From Streptomyces pseudovenezuelae (GTDB lineage: Bacteria > Actinomycetota > Actinomycetes > Streptomycetales > Streptomycetaceae), in NCBI RefSeq assembly GCF_001513955.1, contig NZ_KQ948152.1, positions 480,041 through 528,450 of the forward strand: a DNA stretch of 48,410 bases. Direction: 5' to 3'. The notes beneath the pieces are model-generated. The model did not search any database. It saw only the letters and a program-made list of their open reading frames with translations, and had not been told where the DNA came from. How positions within the stretch are numbered: position 1 is the stretch's first letter; every line of letters starts with the position of its first letter. Made by a program: the position numbers and the translations under genes. This document shows, one piece after another, positions 7,251 through 15,200 of this stretch.

Positions 7251-8669
7251 ATGTTCGATCCGGTCATAGCGCCCAGCGGCACGCTGCTCGGCCTGCTCCA
7301 GCGGGGCCGCGGCGACGGCACACTGCACGCGCTCACCGCGCCGCGAGCCGAGGCGCTCGCGGCCCTCAACCACTGTGTGCTGCGCGATCCCCGCCACGAC
7401 TGGCAGGTGGAGAACCGCTCCCTGTACTACGCCCGCCTCTTCCTCGACCTCAACGGCGAGCTGGACGAGATCGAGGCACACCTGTTCGAGGTGGACGACG
7501 TCTTCGACACCGAGGAGTCACGCACGGGCCTCGCCCTGGCCGTCCTCGGCCACCTCGCCTCCTACGGCAGGCGCGACGCGCTCGAACTGCTGCGCAGGTA
7601 CGCCGCGTCGGGCTCCAACTGGGCCTGGGCGCTGGACGAACTGGCGCTGCGCGACGACGACGCGGGGCTGCGTGCCCTCGCCGCGCCCGTGCTGGCCCGC
7701 TTCGCGACCGATCCCGAGGGTGAGGCCGAGCTGGCCGCCGCCGTCCGCGACGCCTTCGAACCGCGGCCGTGGCGGCTGTGGGCTGACGATCCGCGCGAAT
7801 CCGTGTCCACCCGCGTGCGTGCCGCTCACGAGACCGGCTGTTTCGACCGCTGGCAACGCCAGATGCGACCCGCCGGGCCCCGCCCGGGATGGAGCGTGCA
7901 GGCCGTCTTCGAGTGGGCCCAGCAGGGCATCGAGCGGGGTGCCGCCCTCCATGTGCCCGCCGCCCGCTGTCTGACCGCCGTCGCGGGGCCCGAGGACCGG
8001 CCCGAGATCCTGGCGGCCGCCAAGGACGGCACCGACGGGGCGCGGTCCACCGCGCTGCGCTATCTCGCCGACAGCAATGATCCCGACGCCTTCGACCTGA
8101 TCGAGCTGGCCGTCGCCACCGGCTCACCGCTCGTCGTGGAGGCCGCCCTCGACTCATTCGAACGCATGCGCAGTATCGCGGCCGTCGACCGCGCGCGTGG
8201 CTGGGCCCGCCGGCCCGATCCGCTGGGCGCCGCCGCCGGACGCATGCTCGCCTGCCTGGGCGGGACCAAGGACCGCGACCTCGTGCTCGCGGCCCTCCGG
8301 GAGGCCGTACGGGGCGAGGGCCCGGACGCGCCCACCCTGTGGACCCTTGTCGACGGCACCGGACGGCTCGGCATCGTCTGCGCCGCGCCCGTACTGCGCC
8401 ACATCTACCGGGAGACGGCCTCCTCCCATCTGCGGGGCCGCGCCGCCCGTGCGCTCGCCGCCACCGACCCCTCCTTCGCCACCGGCTTCGCCGTCGAATG
8501 CCTCTGGGACTGCGAGGAGACCACCCGCGAGATCGCCGCCCGGCACGCCGAGACCGGTGACGCCCGGGTCGTGGAGCGCCTGCGCCGGCTGGCCGCCGAC
8601 CCGGCCGAGGAGGCCGAGGTCCAGACGGCCGTCCGCAGCCGTATCGGACCGGACACCGCGGCCATGTGA
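7251..8669 (+). CDS. HEAT-repeat protein
   Basis: This 472-residue soluble protein consists largely of alpha-helical repeats. Successive paired helices occur in ALAVLGHLASYGRRDALELL, in the ALDELALRDDDAGL segment, in STALRYLADSNDPDAFDLI, and in RAARALAATDPSFA near the end. This pattern is typical of HEAT or PBS-lyase-like scaffolds. No catalytic domain is seen. I prefer ATG 7251 (MFDPVIAPSG), with GTGAGG 9-14 bases upstream; a GTG at 7236 would add five residues. It stands alone except for the small ORF upstream. Its function is unknown, and a protein-binding scaffold is the only safe inference. Confidence 0.85.
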   Translation: MFDPVIAPSGTLLGLLQRGRGDGTLHALTAPRAEALAALNHCVLRDPRHDWQVENRSLYYARLFLDLNGELDEIEAHLFEVDDVFDTEESRTGLALAVLGHLASYGRRDALELLRRYAASGSNWAWALDELALRDDDAGLRALAAPVLARFATDPEGEAELAAAVRDAFEPRPWRLWADDPRESVSTRVRAAHETGCFDRWQRQMRPAGPRPGWSVQAVFEWAQQGIERGAALHVPAARCLTAVAGPEDRPEILAAAKDGTDGARSTALRYLADSNDPDAFDLIELAVATGSPLVVEAALDSFERMRSIAAVDRARGWARRPDPLGAAAGRMLACLGGTKDRDLVLAALREAVRGEGPDAPTLWTLVDGTGRLGIVCAAPVLRHIYRETASSHLRGRAARALAATDPSFATGFAVECLWDCEETTREIAARHAETGDARVVERLRRLAADPAEEAEVQTAVRSRIGPDTAAM

Positions 8670-8822
8670 GACCACCCTCGGGTGTGGACCTCCGGGGCCT
8701 GTCACACCCGCCGGGTGAACTCGGGACGACCCGCGGGTCAGGCGCGGATGGACGCGGCCTGACCTGCTCGGGTGTGCAGCGCAACGCTCATGGGACGTTC
8801 ATCGTTCGCAAAGATCCACGTT

Positions 8823-8836
8823 GACGTGGCCACGTC
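8823..8836. promoter_or_regulatory. 14-bp palindrome upstream of the glycosyltransferase operon
   Basis: GACGTGGCCACGTC is a perfect palindrome ending 21 bases before the ATG of the first glycosyltransferase gene. It overlaps a possible -35-like TTGACG (8821-8826). It may be a repressor site; this is inferred only from symmetry and position. Confidence 0.4.
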
Positions 8837-8857
8837 CGGCGCGGCGAGAACACCCTT

Positions 8858-9991
8858 ATGCGTGTCGTCATAGTGACCGAATCCTTTCCCCCCGATGTGA
8901 ACGGCGTGGCCCACTGCGCGCTCCAGACCGCCCGGCACCTCGTAGATCGCGGTCACCTCCCGCTCGTCGTCGCGCCGGCCACCGCGTCCGGCCCCGGACC
9001 CGGCGTGGACGCCCTCGCGCCGTGCCCCGTCGTCCGTGTCCCCTCCCTCCCCCTCCCGGGCTACCCCCAGGTCCGCGTCGCCCTCCCCAGCAGGCGCGTG
9101 GCCGCGGCGATCGCCGCGCACCGGCCCGACATCGTCCACCTGGCCAGCCCCTTCGTCCTCGGCGTCCGCGGCATGGCCGGCGCCGCCCGGCTCGGCATCC
9201 CCGCCGTGGCCGTCTACCAGACCGACCTCGCCGGATACGCCCGCACCTACGTGCACGCGGGAGAGGCCGCCGCCTGGCGCCGCATCCGCTCCGTCCACGC
9301 CGCCGCCGACCTCACCCTCGCCCCGTCCAGCGCCTCCCTGCGCGATCTGGAGGCGCACGGCGTCCCCCGGGTCAAGCTGTGGCCGCGGGGCGTGGACACC
9401 GTCCGTTTCCGCCCCGATCTGCGCGACGAGGAGCTGCGCCGCCGGCTCGCCCCGAACGGCGAGATGATCGTCGGCTACGTCGGGCGCCTCGCAGCCGAGA
9501 AGCACATCGAACTGCTGGCCGACGTGTGCCGGCTGGACGGCGTCAAGGTCGTGGTGGTCGGGGACGGGCCGAGCCTGTCCCCGCTCGAACAGGCGCTGCC
9601 CGGCGCGGTCTTCCTGGGCCGCCGGATGGGCGACGAACTGGCCCGGATCTTCGCCTCCTTCGACGTCTTCGCGCACACCGGCCCCTTCGAGACCTTCTGC
9701 CAGACCGTGCAGGAGGCCATGGCGAGCGGCGTGCCCGTCGTCGCGCCCGCCGTCGGCGGTCCGCTCGACCTGGTCGCCCACGGGCGCACCGGGTTCCTCG
9801 TGCCGCCGCGCGACCCGGCCGCCCTGCGGGACGCGGTGCGGTCCCTGGCCGCCGACCCCGGGACGCGTGCCTCGTTCGGCGCCGCCGCGCGGGCCATGGT
9901 CGAGGGGCGCACCTGGGCGGCCGTCGGCGACCAGCTGATCGGCCACTACGCCGCCGTGCTCAGCGGCCGCAAGACGGCGGTGGCGGCATGA
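8858..9991 (+). CDS. GT4 glycosyltransferase, MgtA-like
   Basis: This 377-residue GT-B-fold retaining glycosyltransferase resembles the GDP-mannose-dependent mannosyltransferase MgtA (formerly PimB) of mycobacteria and corynebacteria. That group shares an opening like its MRVVIVTESFPPDVNGV. The N-terminal acceptor domain runs to about residue 190. The C-terminal donor domain has YVGRLAAEKHIELL, VGDGPSL, the catalytic E-x7-E (FETFCQTVQEAMASG) and VVAPAVGGPLDLV. No strong Shine-Dalgarno sequence precedes ATG 8858. Its TGA overlaps the start of the next glycosyltransferase gene (ATGA). A role in mannolipid or cell-surface glycolipid assembly is inferred from the family; the acceptor is unknown. 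Confidence 0.88.
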   Translation: MRVVIVTESFPPDVNGVAHCALQTARHLVDRGHLPLVVAPATASGPGPGVDALAPCPVVRVPSLPLPGYPQVRVALPSRRVAAAIAAHRPDIVHLASPFVLGVRGMAGAARLGIPAVAVYQTDLAGYARTYVHAGEAAAWRRIRSVHAAADLTLAPSSASLRDLEAHGVPRVKLWPRGVDTVRFRPDLRDEELRRRLAPNGEMIVGYVGRLAAEKHIELLADVCRLDGVKVVVVGDGPSLSPLEQALPGAVFLGRRMGDELARIFASFDVFAHTGPFETFCQTVQEAMASGVPVVAPAVGGPLDLVAHGRTGFLVPPRDPAALRDAVRSLAADPGTRASFGAAARAMVEGRTWAAVGDQLIGHYAAVLSGRKTAVAA

Positions 9992-11151
9992 ACGGCCAGT
10001 CGCTGCGGATCGTCCGGCTCGCCAACTTCGTCGCGCCCGCCTCCGGCGGCCTGCGCACCGCCCTGCGCGAGCTCGGCAAGGGCTACCGGGCGGCCGGACA
10101 CGAGCCCGTCCTCATCGTGCCCGGCGACCGCGCGAGCGACCGCCGCACCGAGCAGGGACGGATCATCACCCTGCCCGGCCCGCTGCTGCCCGGCACCGGC
10201 GGTTACCGCGTCCTGGCCGACAAGCAGCGCGTGGCCCGGCTCCTGGAGGAGCTCGCCCCCGACCGCCTGGAGGTCTCCGACCGTACGACCCTCAGGTGGA
10301 CCGGCAAATGGGCCCGGCGGGCCCGCGTCCCCGCCGTGATGGTCTCCCACGAGACCGCCGACGGCGTCCTGCGCACCTGGGGCCTGCCGGAGGGCGCGGC
10401 CCGGCGGACCGCCGACGCCCTCAACGTCCGTACGGCGCACACGTACGCGCGCGTGGTGTGCACCACCGAGTTCGCCGAGCGGGAGTTCGTCCGGATCGGC
10501 GCGCGCAACGTCGTACGGGCCCCGCTCGGCGTCGACCTCGTCGAACGGCGCCCGGCGCTGCGCGACACGGGGCTGCGGGCCCGCTACGCGCGCGAGGACG
10601 AGACCCTTCTCGTGACGTGCACCCGGCTGTCCGTGGAGAAACGGCCGAGCACGGCCCTGGACGCCGTGGAGTCCCTGGTGCGCCGGGGCCGGCGGGCGGT
10701 GCTCGTGGTCGCGGGGGACGGGCCGCTGCGGTCGCGCCTGGAACAGCGGGCCCGGGAACGGCGGCTGCCGGTCACCTTCCTCGGACACGTCTCCGACCGC
10801 GGACTGCTCGGCGCGCTCCAGGCCTCCGCCGACGTGTGCCTGGCCCCCGGGCCCGCCGAGACCTTCGGGCTCGCCGCGCTGGAGGCCATGGCGTGCGGCA
10901 CGCCGGTGGTGGTGAGCGCCTCCTCCGCGCTGCCGGAGGTCGTCGGACCGGCCGGGGCCGTCGCCGCCGACCGCGGGGACGCCTTCGCGGACGCCGTCGA
11001 CCTGTTGCTGGAACGCTCCGAGACCGAGCGTCGCGAGGTGGCACGCGCGCGTGCGGAGTGCTTCGGGTGGGACGCGGCGGTCCGGGCGTTCCTCGCCGCG
11101 CACGACGCGGAGGTCTTCGTACCGGGTTCCTTGCCGGGAGCCGTGGCATGA
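9988..11151 (+). CDS. GT4 glycosyltransferase (second of pair)
   Basis: This 387-residue GT-B enzyme follows and overlaps the first glycosyltransferase gene (ATGA at 9988-9991). The N-terminal half starts RIVRLANFVAPASGGLRTALRELG. The donor domain contains TCTRLSVEKRPSTAL, VAGDGPLRSRLE, FLGHVSD and the E-x7-E motif in PAETFGLAALEAMACGTPVV. It probably adds a second sugar in the same pathway as its partner, but donor and acceptor cannot be read from the sequence. Tight coupling with the MgtA-like gene and the following esterase gene points to one operon. Confidence 0.87.
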   Translation: MNGQSLRIVRLANFVAPASGGLRTALRELGKGYRAAGHEPVLIVPGDRASDRRTEQGRIITLPGPLLPGTGGYRVLADKQRVARLLEELAPDRLEVSDRTTLRWTGKWARRARVPAVMVSHETADGVLRTWGLPEGAARRTADALNVRTAHTYARVVCTTEFAEREFVRIGARNVVRAPLGVDLVERRPALRDTGLRARYAREDETLLVTCTRLSVEKRPSTALDAVESLVRRGRRAVLVVAGDGPLRSRLEQRARERRLPVTFLGHVSDRGLLGALQASADVCLAPGPAETFGLAALEAMACGTPVVVSASSALPEVVGPAGAVAADRGDAFADAVDLLLERSETERREVARARAECFGWDAAVRAFLAAHDAEVFVPGSLPGAVA

Positions 11152-11164
11152 GCAGGGGTGCGTC

Positions 11165-12013
11165 ATGAGAACCGTGCGCTTCGCCGCCCTCGGTGACTCC
11201 CTGTCCGAGGGCGTGGGCGATCCCGTCGGCGACGGATGGCGCGGCTGGGCCGCGCTGCTCGCCGGCGGGCTCGCGGAGTCCGTGGAGTTCACCAAGCTCG
11301 CGGTGAGCGGGGCGCAGACGCGGGACGTGCTGGAGCGGCAGCTGCCGGTGGGGCTGGCGGCGAGGCCGGACGTCGTCTCGGTCGTCGTCGGCGTCAACGA
11401 CACCCTGCGCTGCACGTTCGACATCCGGGCCGTGGCCGCGCGGCTCGACGAGGTGTACGCGGCGTTCACCGGGCAGGGCGCCGTCCTGCTCACGGCGTGC
11501 CTGCCCGACCCGGGCACGATGCTCGGGCTGCCCGGCGCCCTGGCGCGCCCGCTGGCCCGGCGGCAGCGGGCGGTGAACGCGGTGGTCCACGCGCTGTCCG
11601 AGCGGTACGGGGCGGTGCATCTGCACGCGGCCGAGGGGGCTTGGACCACCGAGCCCGCGATGTGGAGCGCGGACCGGTTGCACCCCGGCGAGCGGGGGCA
11701 CCGGCAGCTGGCCGCGCGGTTCCACGCGGTGCTGGCGGAGCGCGGTCTCGCGACCGGGGTCGCGCCCTCGGCCGAGCCGGAGTTTCCCGTGCCGACGAAG
11801 TCGGCGAGTCTGCGGTGGCTGGCCACGGCGGGCACCGGGTGGGTGATGCGGCGGTGCACCGATCTGCTGCCGCAGTTGATGACGCTGGCGGTGGACGAGA
11901 TGCGGCACCGCGCGCGGGGGACCAGCGCGCGACTCGATCTGCGGGCCGCGCACGCGGTGTCCGTGGCGTTGGCCGCACTGTCCGTGCAGGAGCAGGGGGC
12001 CGAGGCGGCTTGA
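11165..12013 (+). CDS. SGNH/GDSL-type esterase
   Basis: This 282-residue protein of the SGNH hydrolase family has the block I nucleophile in ALGDSLSEG (Ser12), an Asn in GVND (Asn79) and the terminal Asp-x-x-His dyad in DRLHPGERGH (Asp170, His173). These define a lipase or acyl-esterase. There is no signal peptide, which argues for a cytoplasmic enzyme. It starts at ATG 11165, 13 bp after the glycosyltransferase stop, with AGGGG upstream. Clustering with two glycosyltransferases suggests deacylation of a glycolipid or a sugar intermediate, but this is inference. The roughly 80 residues after the SGNH domain are not recognised. Confidence 0.88.
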   Translation: MRTVRFAALGDSLSEGVGDPVGDGWRGWAALLAGGLAESVEFTKLAVSGAQTRDVLERQLPVGLAARPDVVSVVVGVNDTLRCTFDIRAVAARLDEVYAAFTGQGAVLLTACLPDPGTMLGLPGALARPLARRQRAVNAVVHALSERYGAVHLHAAEGAWTTEPAMWSADRLHPGERGHRQLAARFHAVLAERGLATGVAPSAEPEFPVPTKSASLRWLATAGTGWVMRRCTDLLPQLMTLAVDEMRHRARGTSARLDLRAAHAVSVALAALSVQEQGAEAA

Positions 12014-12040
12014 GTGCCGGTTGCGGGTGCCCGGGGGCCG

Positions 12041-12066
12041 GCCGCGCAGTTCCACGGCGCCCCTGG
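12041..12066 (-). repeat. GGGGCGCGGGG-type intergenic element
   Basis: On the minus strand this reads CAGGGGCGCCGTGGAACTGC, the same family as the elements at 4227 and 4434. It occupies the 57-bp gap between the convergent esterase and pxpC genes. It probably acts as, or derives from, a bidirectional terminator. Confidence 0.6.
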
Positions 12067-12070
12067 GTGG

Positions 12071-12940
12071 TCAGCGGCGCCGTACCTCCACGAAGCGCAC
12101 CGGGGTTCCGGGCACCGCCTGAGCCGCTGGCGGGAGGTCCGTCTCGCGGACCACGCCGATCACCGGGTACCCGCCGGTCGTCGGGTGGTCCGCCAGGAAG
12201 ACCACCGGCCTGCCGTCGGGGGGAACCTGGACGGCGCCCAGAACCATGCCTTCGCTGGGGAGTTCACCTTCGAACGCCCTCTCCAGGGTGGGTCCCTCCG
12301 TGCGCAGGCCGATGCGGTTGCTCGCCGAGGACACCTGGAAGGCGCGGGAGGTGAACACCCGTACCGCTTCCGGGGTGAACCAGTCGGCTCGTGGGCCCAG
12401 CGTGACGCGCAGGACGAGTTCGGCGGGGGGTGCCGGCTGCGGCGCGGTGTCCACGCGCGTGCGGAGCGGCGTCGGTGTGCCCAGGGGGAGTACCGCGCCG
12501 TCCGTGAGGGGGACCGGGCCCAGGCCCGACAGGAGGTCCGTGGAGCGGCTGCCGAGCACCGGCTCCACGGCGATCCCGCCGGAGACGGCCACATAACTGC
12601 GCAGCCCCGACACGGCCGTTCCGACGGTGAGCAGGGCTCCGGCCGGTACGCGCACCGGAGCGCCCCAGGCCGCCGCGCGGCCGTCGACCGTGATCCGGCA
12701 GGGGGCGCCCGTGACCGCCACGGTGACCGTCGAACGGGGGCGTACCGCACAGCCGTTGAGCGTGGTCTCCAGAACGGCCGCCTCGGGGCGGTTGCCGACC
12801 AGGCGGTTGGCGAGCTCGGCCGCCGGACGGTCCAGGGCGCCCGAGCGGGGGACGCCGAGGTGGGCGTGGCCCGGGCGGCCCCGGTCCTGGACGGTGGTCA
12901 GTGCTCCGGCCCGAACGACGGAGAGGGCGCGGTCGGTCAC
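12071..12940 (-). CDS. pxpC: 5-oxoprolinase subunit C (biotin-dependent carboxyltransferase family)
   Basis: This 289-residue subunit belongs to the KipA / allophanate hydrolase subunit 2 family. Family landmarks are ALTTVQDRGRPGHAHLGVPRSGALD near the N-terminus, YVAVSGGI in the middle and the C-terminal FLADHPTTGGYPVIGVV. With PxpA and PxpB it forms the prokaryotic ATP-dependent 5-oxoprolinase, which opens 5-oxo-L-proline to L-glutamate. It starts at GTG 12940, overlapping the pxpB stop (GTGA). It is the last gene of the operon and faces the esterase gene, with a hairpin element between. Confidence 0.93.
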   Translation of the reverse strand: MTDRALSVVRAGALTTVQDRGRPGHAHLGVPRSGALDRPAAELANRLVGNRPEAAVLETTLNGCAVRPRSTVTVAVTGAPCRITVDGRAAAWGAPVRVPAGALLTVGTAVSGLRSYVAVSGGIAVEPVLGSRSTDLLSGLGPVPLTDGAVLPLGTPTPLRTRVDTAPQPAPPAELVLRVTLGPRADWFTPEAVRVFTSRAFQVSSASNRIGLRTEGPTLERAFEGELPSEGMVLGAVQVPPDGRPVVFLADHPTTGGYPVIGVVRETDLPPAAQAVPGTPVRFVEVRRR

Positions 12941-13548
12941 GGTGCCCCCACGAACCTCACGCGCGTACCCGGCGACAGCAGTGCGGCCGGTACGCGCGCG
13001 TGGTCCCACAGAACGGCGTCCGTGGTCCCGATGAGCTGCCAGCCGCCCGGCGACGAGCGCGGGTAGACGCCGGTGTAAGGGCCCGCGAGCGCCACCGAAC
13101 CCGGCGGGACCGCCGTGCGCGGGGTGGCCCGGCGCGGCACGTCGTAGTGGGCGGGCAGGCCGGTGAGGTAGCCGAAGCCGGGCGCGAATCCGCAGAAGGC
13201 CACCGTGAACTCGGTGCCGGCGTGGACGCGGGCCACCTCCTCGGGGGAGACACCCCAGTGCGCGGCCACGTCGGCCAGGTCCGGTCCGTCGTAGCGCACC
13301 GGGAGTTCGACGACCTCACGCGGGCGCGGGGGAGCGGGCGGTACCTCGGAGGCGGTCAGCTGGGCGGCCAGGCGGACCGGGTCGGCGAGGCCGTCGAGGA
13401 GGACCGTGCGGGCCGCGGGGACGATCTCGCGGACCGACAGCGAGCCCTCCGTGCGGCGGCGCACCAGCTCGGCGTGCAGGGCCTGGGCCTCCTCGTCCGA
13501 GGACACCTCGACGAGGAGGGCGCCGTTCCCGACGGGCAGTGCTCTCAT
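12937..13548 (-). CDS. pxpB: 5-oxoprolinase subunit B
   Basis: This 203-residue KipI / allophanate hydrolase subunit 1 family protein shows the signature FCGFAPGFGYLTGLP followed by P-R-R-A-TPRTAVPPGSVALAG and YPRSSPGGWQLIG. It is the partner of PxpC in the 5-oxoprolinase complex. It starts at ATG 13548, overlapping the pxpA stop (ATGA). A longer frame exists upstream, but MRALPVGNGALLVEV is the expected family start. Cytoplasmic. Confidence 0.93.
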   Translation of the reverse strand: MRALPVGNGALLVEVSSDEEAQALHAELVRRRTEGSLSVREIVPAARTVLLDGLADPVRLAAQLTASEVPPAPPRPREVVELPVRYDGPDLADVAAHWGVSPEEVARVHAGTEFTVAFCGFAPGFGYLTGLPAHYDVPRRATPRTAVPPGSVALAGPYTGVYPRSSPGGWQLIGTTDAVLWDHARVPAALLSPGTRVRFVGAP

Positions 13549-14303
13549 ACGAAGGCCTCCACCCGGACGCCCGAGTCCACGAGGTGCCTTCTCACCCTCC
13601 GGGCCAGTTCGACCGCGCCCGGTGTGTCGCCGTGCAGGCACAGGGAGCGGGCCTCGACCTCGACGAGGACACCGGAGTGGGCGGTGACCGCGCGATGCCG
13701 GGCCAGGCTCAGCGAGCGTTCCATGACCGCCTCGGGATCGGTGACCACGGCACCGTCCAGGCCGCGTGGCACCAGGGTGCCCTCCTCCGTGTAGGCGCGG
13801 TCCGCGAAGGCCTCCGTGACGGCCTCCAGACCCGCCTTCACGGTGGCCTCCAGGAGGCGAGAGCCGGGCAGACCCAGCACGGGCAGCGTGGCGTCGGCGA
13901 GGAGCACGCCGTCGACCACCGCCGCGGCCTGCTCCTCGTCGTGGACGACCCGGTTGTACAGCGCGCCGTGCGGTTTGACGTACGACACGCGCGTGCCCGC
14001 CGCCCGGGCGAAGACCTCCAGGGCGCCGATCTGGTAGGCGACCTCGGCCGTCAGCTCGGCGGCGGGCACCTCCATCGCGCGTCGCCCGAACCCCGCGAGG
14101 TCCTGGTAGGAGACCTGGGCGCCGATGCGGACCCCGCGCGCGGCCGCGAGCTCGCAGACGCGTCGCATGGTGACCGCGTCCCCGGCGTGGAACCCACAGG
14201 CCACGTTGGCGCTGGTGACGACGGACAGCAGTTGTTCGTCGTCGGTGAGCTCCCAGCGGCCGAAGCCCTCACCCAGGTCGGCGTTGAGATCGATCGAGAT
14301 CAT
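13545..14303 (-). CDS. pxpA: 5-oxoprolinase subunit A (LamB/YcsF family)
   Basis: This 252-residue protein has hallmark motifs of the LamB/YcsF family: DLNADLGEGFG at the N-terminus, ANVACGFHAGDAVTMRR, and SYVKPHGALYN, HSGVLVEV and CLHGDTPGAVELA further on. PxpA supplies the hydrolase activity of the ATP-dependent 5-oxoprolinase. ATG 14303 was chosen because AGGAC lies 4-5 bases upstream; an in-frame ATG at 14348 would add 15 unlike residues. It lies 48 bp after the DUF1445 gene in the same operon. Confidence 0.94.
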   Translation of the reverse strand: MISIDLNADLGEGFGRWELTDDEQLLSVVTSANVACGFHAGDAVTMRRVCELAAARGVRIGAQVSYQDLAGFGRRAMEVPAAELTAEVAYQIGALEVFARAAGTRVSYVKPHGALYNRVVHDEEQAAAVVDGVLLADATLPVLGLPGSRLLEATVKAGLEAVTEAFADRAYTEEGTLVPRGLDGAVVTDPEAVMERSLSLARHRAVTAHSGVLVEVEARSLCLHGDTPGAVELARRVRRHLVDSGVRVEAFV

Positions 14304-14351
14304 GTCGGTCCTGTGTCCCCTTTCAGGATGCTCCATGCGGTTCGGCATGGC

Positions 14352-15200
14352 TCAGGCCATCCGGTACTGCTCGTCCCGGGCGTCCGTGAGGAACATCTGC
14401 CCCGGTGCGTGCGTGATGGCGAACGGTGGGCGCGAGGCCATCACCGCGGCCTGCGGGGTCACTCCGCAGGCCCAGAACACCGGGATGTCGTCCGGCTCGG
14501 CATCCACCGGCTCACCGAAGTCGGGGCGGCCGAGGTCCTCGATGCCAAGGCCGGAGGGATCGCCGCAGTGCACGGGGCTGCCGTGCACCGCCGGGAGCAG
14601 GCTGCTCTCACGCAGGGCCGCGGCCAGGTGCTGCGGCGGCACCGGGCGCATGGAGACCACCATGGGTCCGTGCAGCCGCCCCGCGGGACGACACTGTCGA
14701 CTGGTCACATACATCGGAACGTTCCGGCCCTGCTCGATGTGCCGGATCGGGACGCCCGCCTCCGAAAGTGCCCACTCGAAGGTGAAACTGCACCCGATCA
14801 GGAACGAAACGAGGTCGTCACGCCAGTGTGCGCGCACGTCCGTCGGCTCGTCCACCAGCCGGCCGTCCTCCCACACCCGGTAGCGCGGGAGATCGGTGCG
14901 CAGATCCGCGCCCTCCGCGAGGACGGTGGTCGGGTCGCCGGCGTCCGTGACGTCGAGGACCGGGCAGGGCTTGGGGTTGCGCTGGCAGAACAGCAGCATG
15001 TCGTACGCCCAGTCGGCGGGCACCGAGATCAGGTTGACCTGGGTGTGGCCGGCCGAGACCCCGGCGGTGGGGCCGGTCAGGCCCGCCCGGAAGCGGGTGC
15101 GTGCCTGTGCCGGGCTCCACGCGTGCGCGTGCTCGTCGACGAGGGTCAGGGGGCGGTCTTCCGTGACGAGGGTCAGAGGACGGTCTTCCGCGCGGTTCAC
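14352..15200 (-). CDS. DUF1445 putative hydro-lyase / D-glutamate cyclase-like protein
   Basis: This 282-residue DUF1445 protein has the family motifs RAGLTGPTAGVSAGHTQVNL, FLIGCSFTFEWAL, VSMRPVPP, GSPVHCGDPSGLGI and FWACGVTPQAAVM, plus ITHAPGQMFLTD near the end. The mammalian homologous domain is a D-glutamate cyclase that forms 5-oxo-D-proline. Together with pxpA-B-C downstream, this suggests a route between D-glutamate and 5-oxoproline. It starts at GTG 15200, overlapping the MFS stop (GTGA). The N-terminus carries a duplicated DRPLTLV block encoded by a 27-bp tandem repeat, so the first 20 or so residues are probably not part of the core fold. Confidence 0.88.
   Translation of the reverse strand: MNRAEDRPLTLVTEDRPLTLVDEHAHAWSPAQARTRFRAGLTGPTAGVSAGHTQVNLISVPADWAYDMLLFCQRNPKPCPVLDVTDAGDPTTVLAEGADLRTDLPRYRVWEDGRLVDEPTDVRAHWRDDLVSFLIGCSFTFEWALSEAGVPIRHIEQGRNVPMYVTSRQCRPAGRLHGPMVVSMRPVPPQHLAAALRESSLLPAVHGSPVHCGDPSGLGIEDLGRPDFGEPVDAEPDDIPVFWACGVTPQAAVMASRPPFAITHAPGQMFLTDARDEQYRMA
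15138..15191. repeat. 27-bp tandem duplication in the DUF1445 N-terminal coding region
   Basis: 15138-15164 and 15165-15191 differ at only three positions. The duplication is in frame and repeats the peptide block EDRPLTLV at the start of the protein. Confidence 0.9.
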
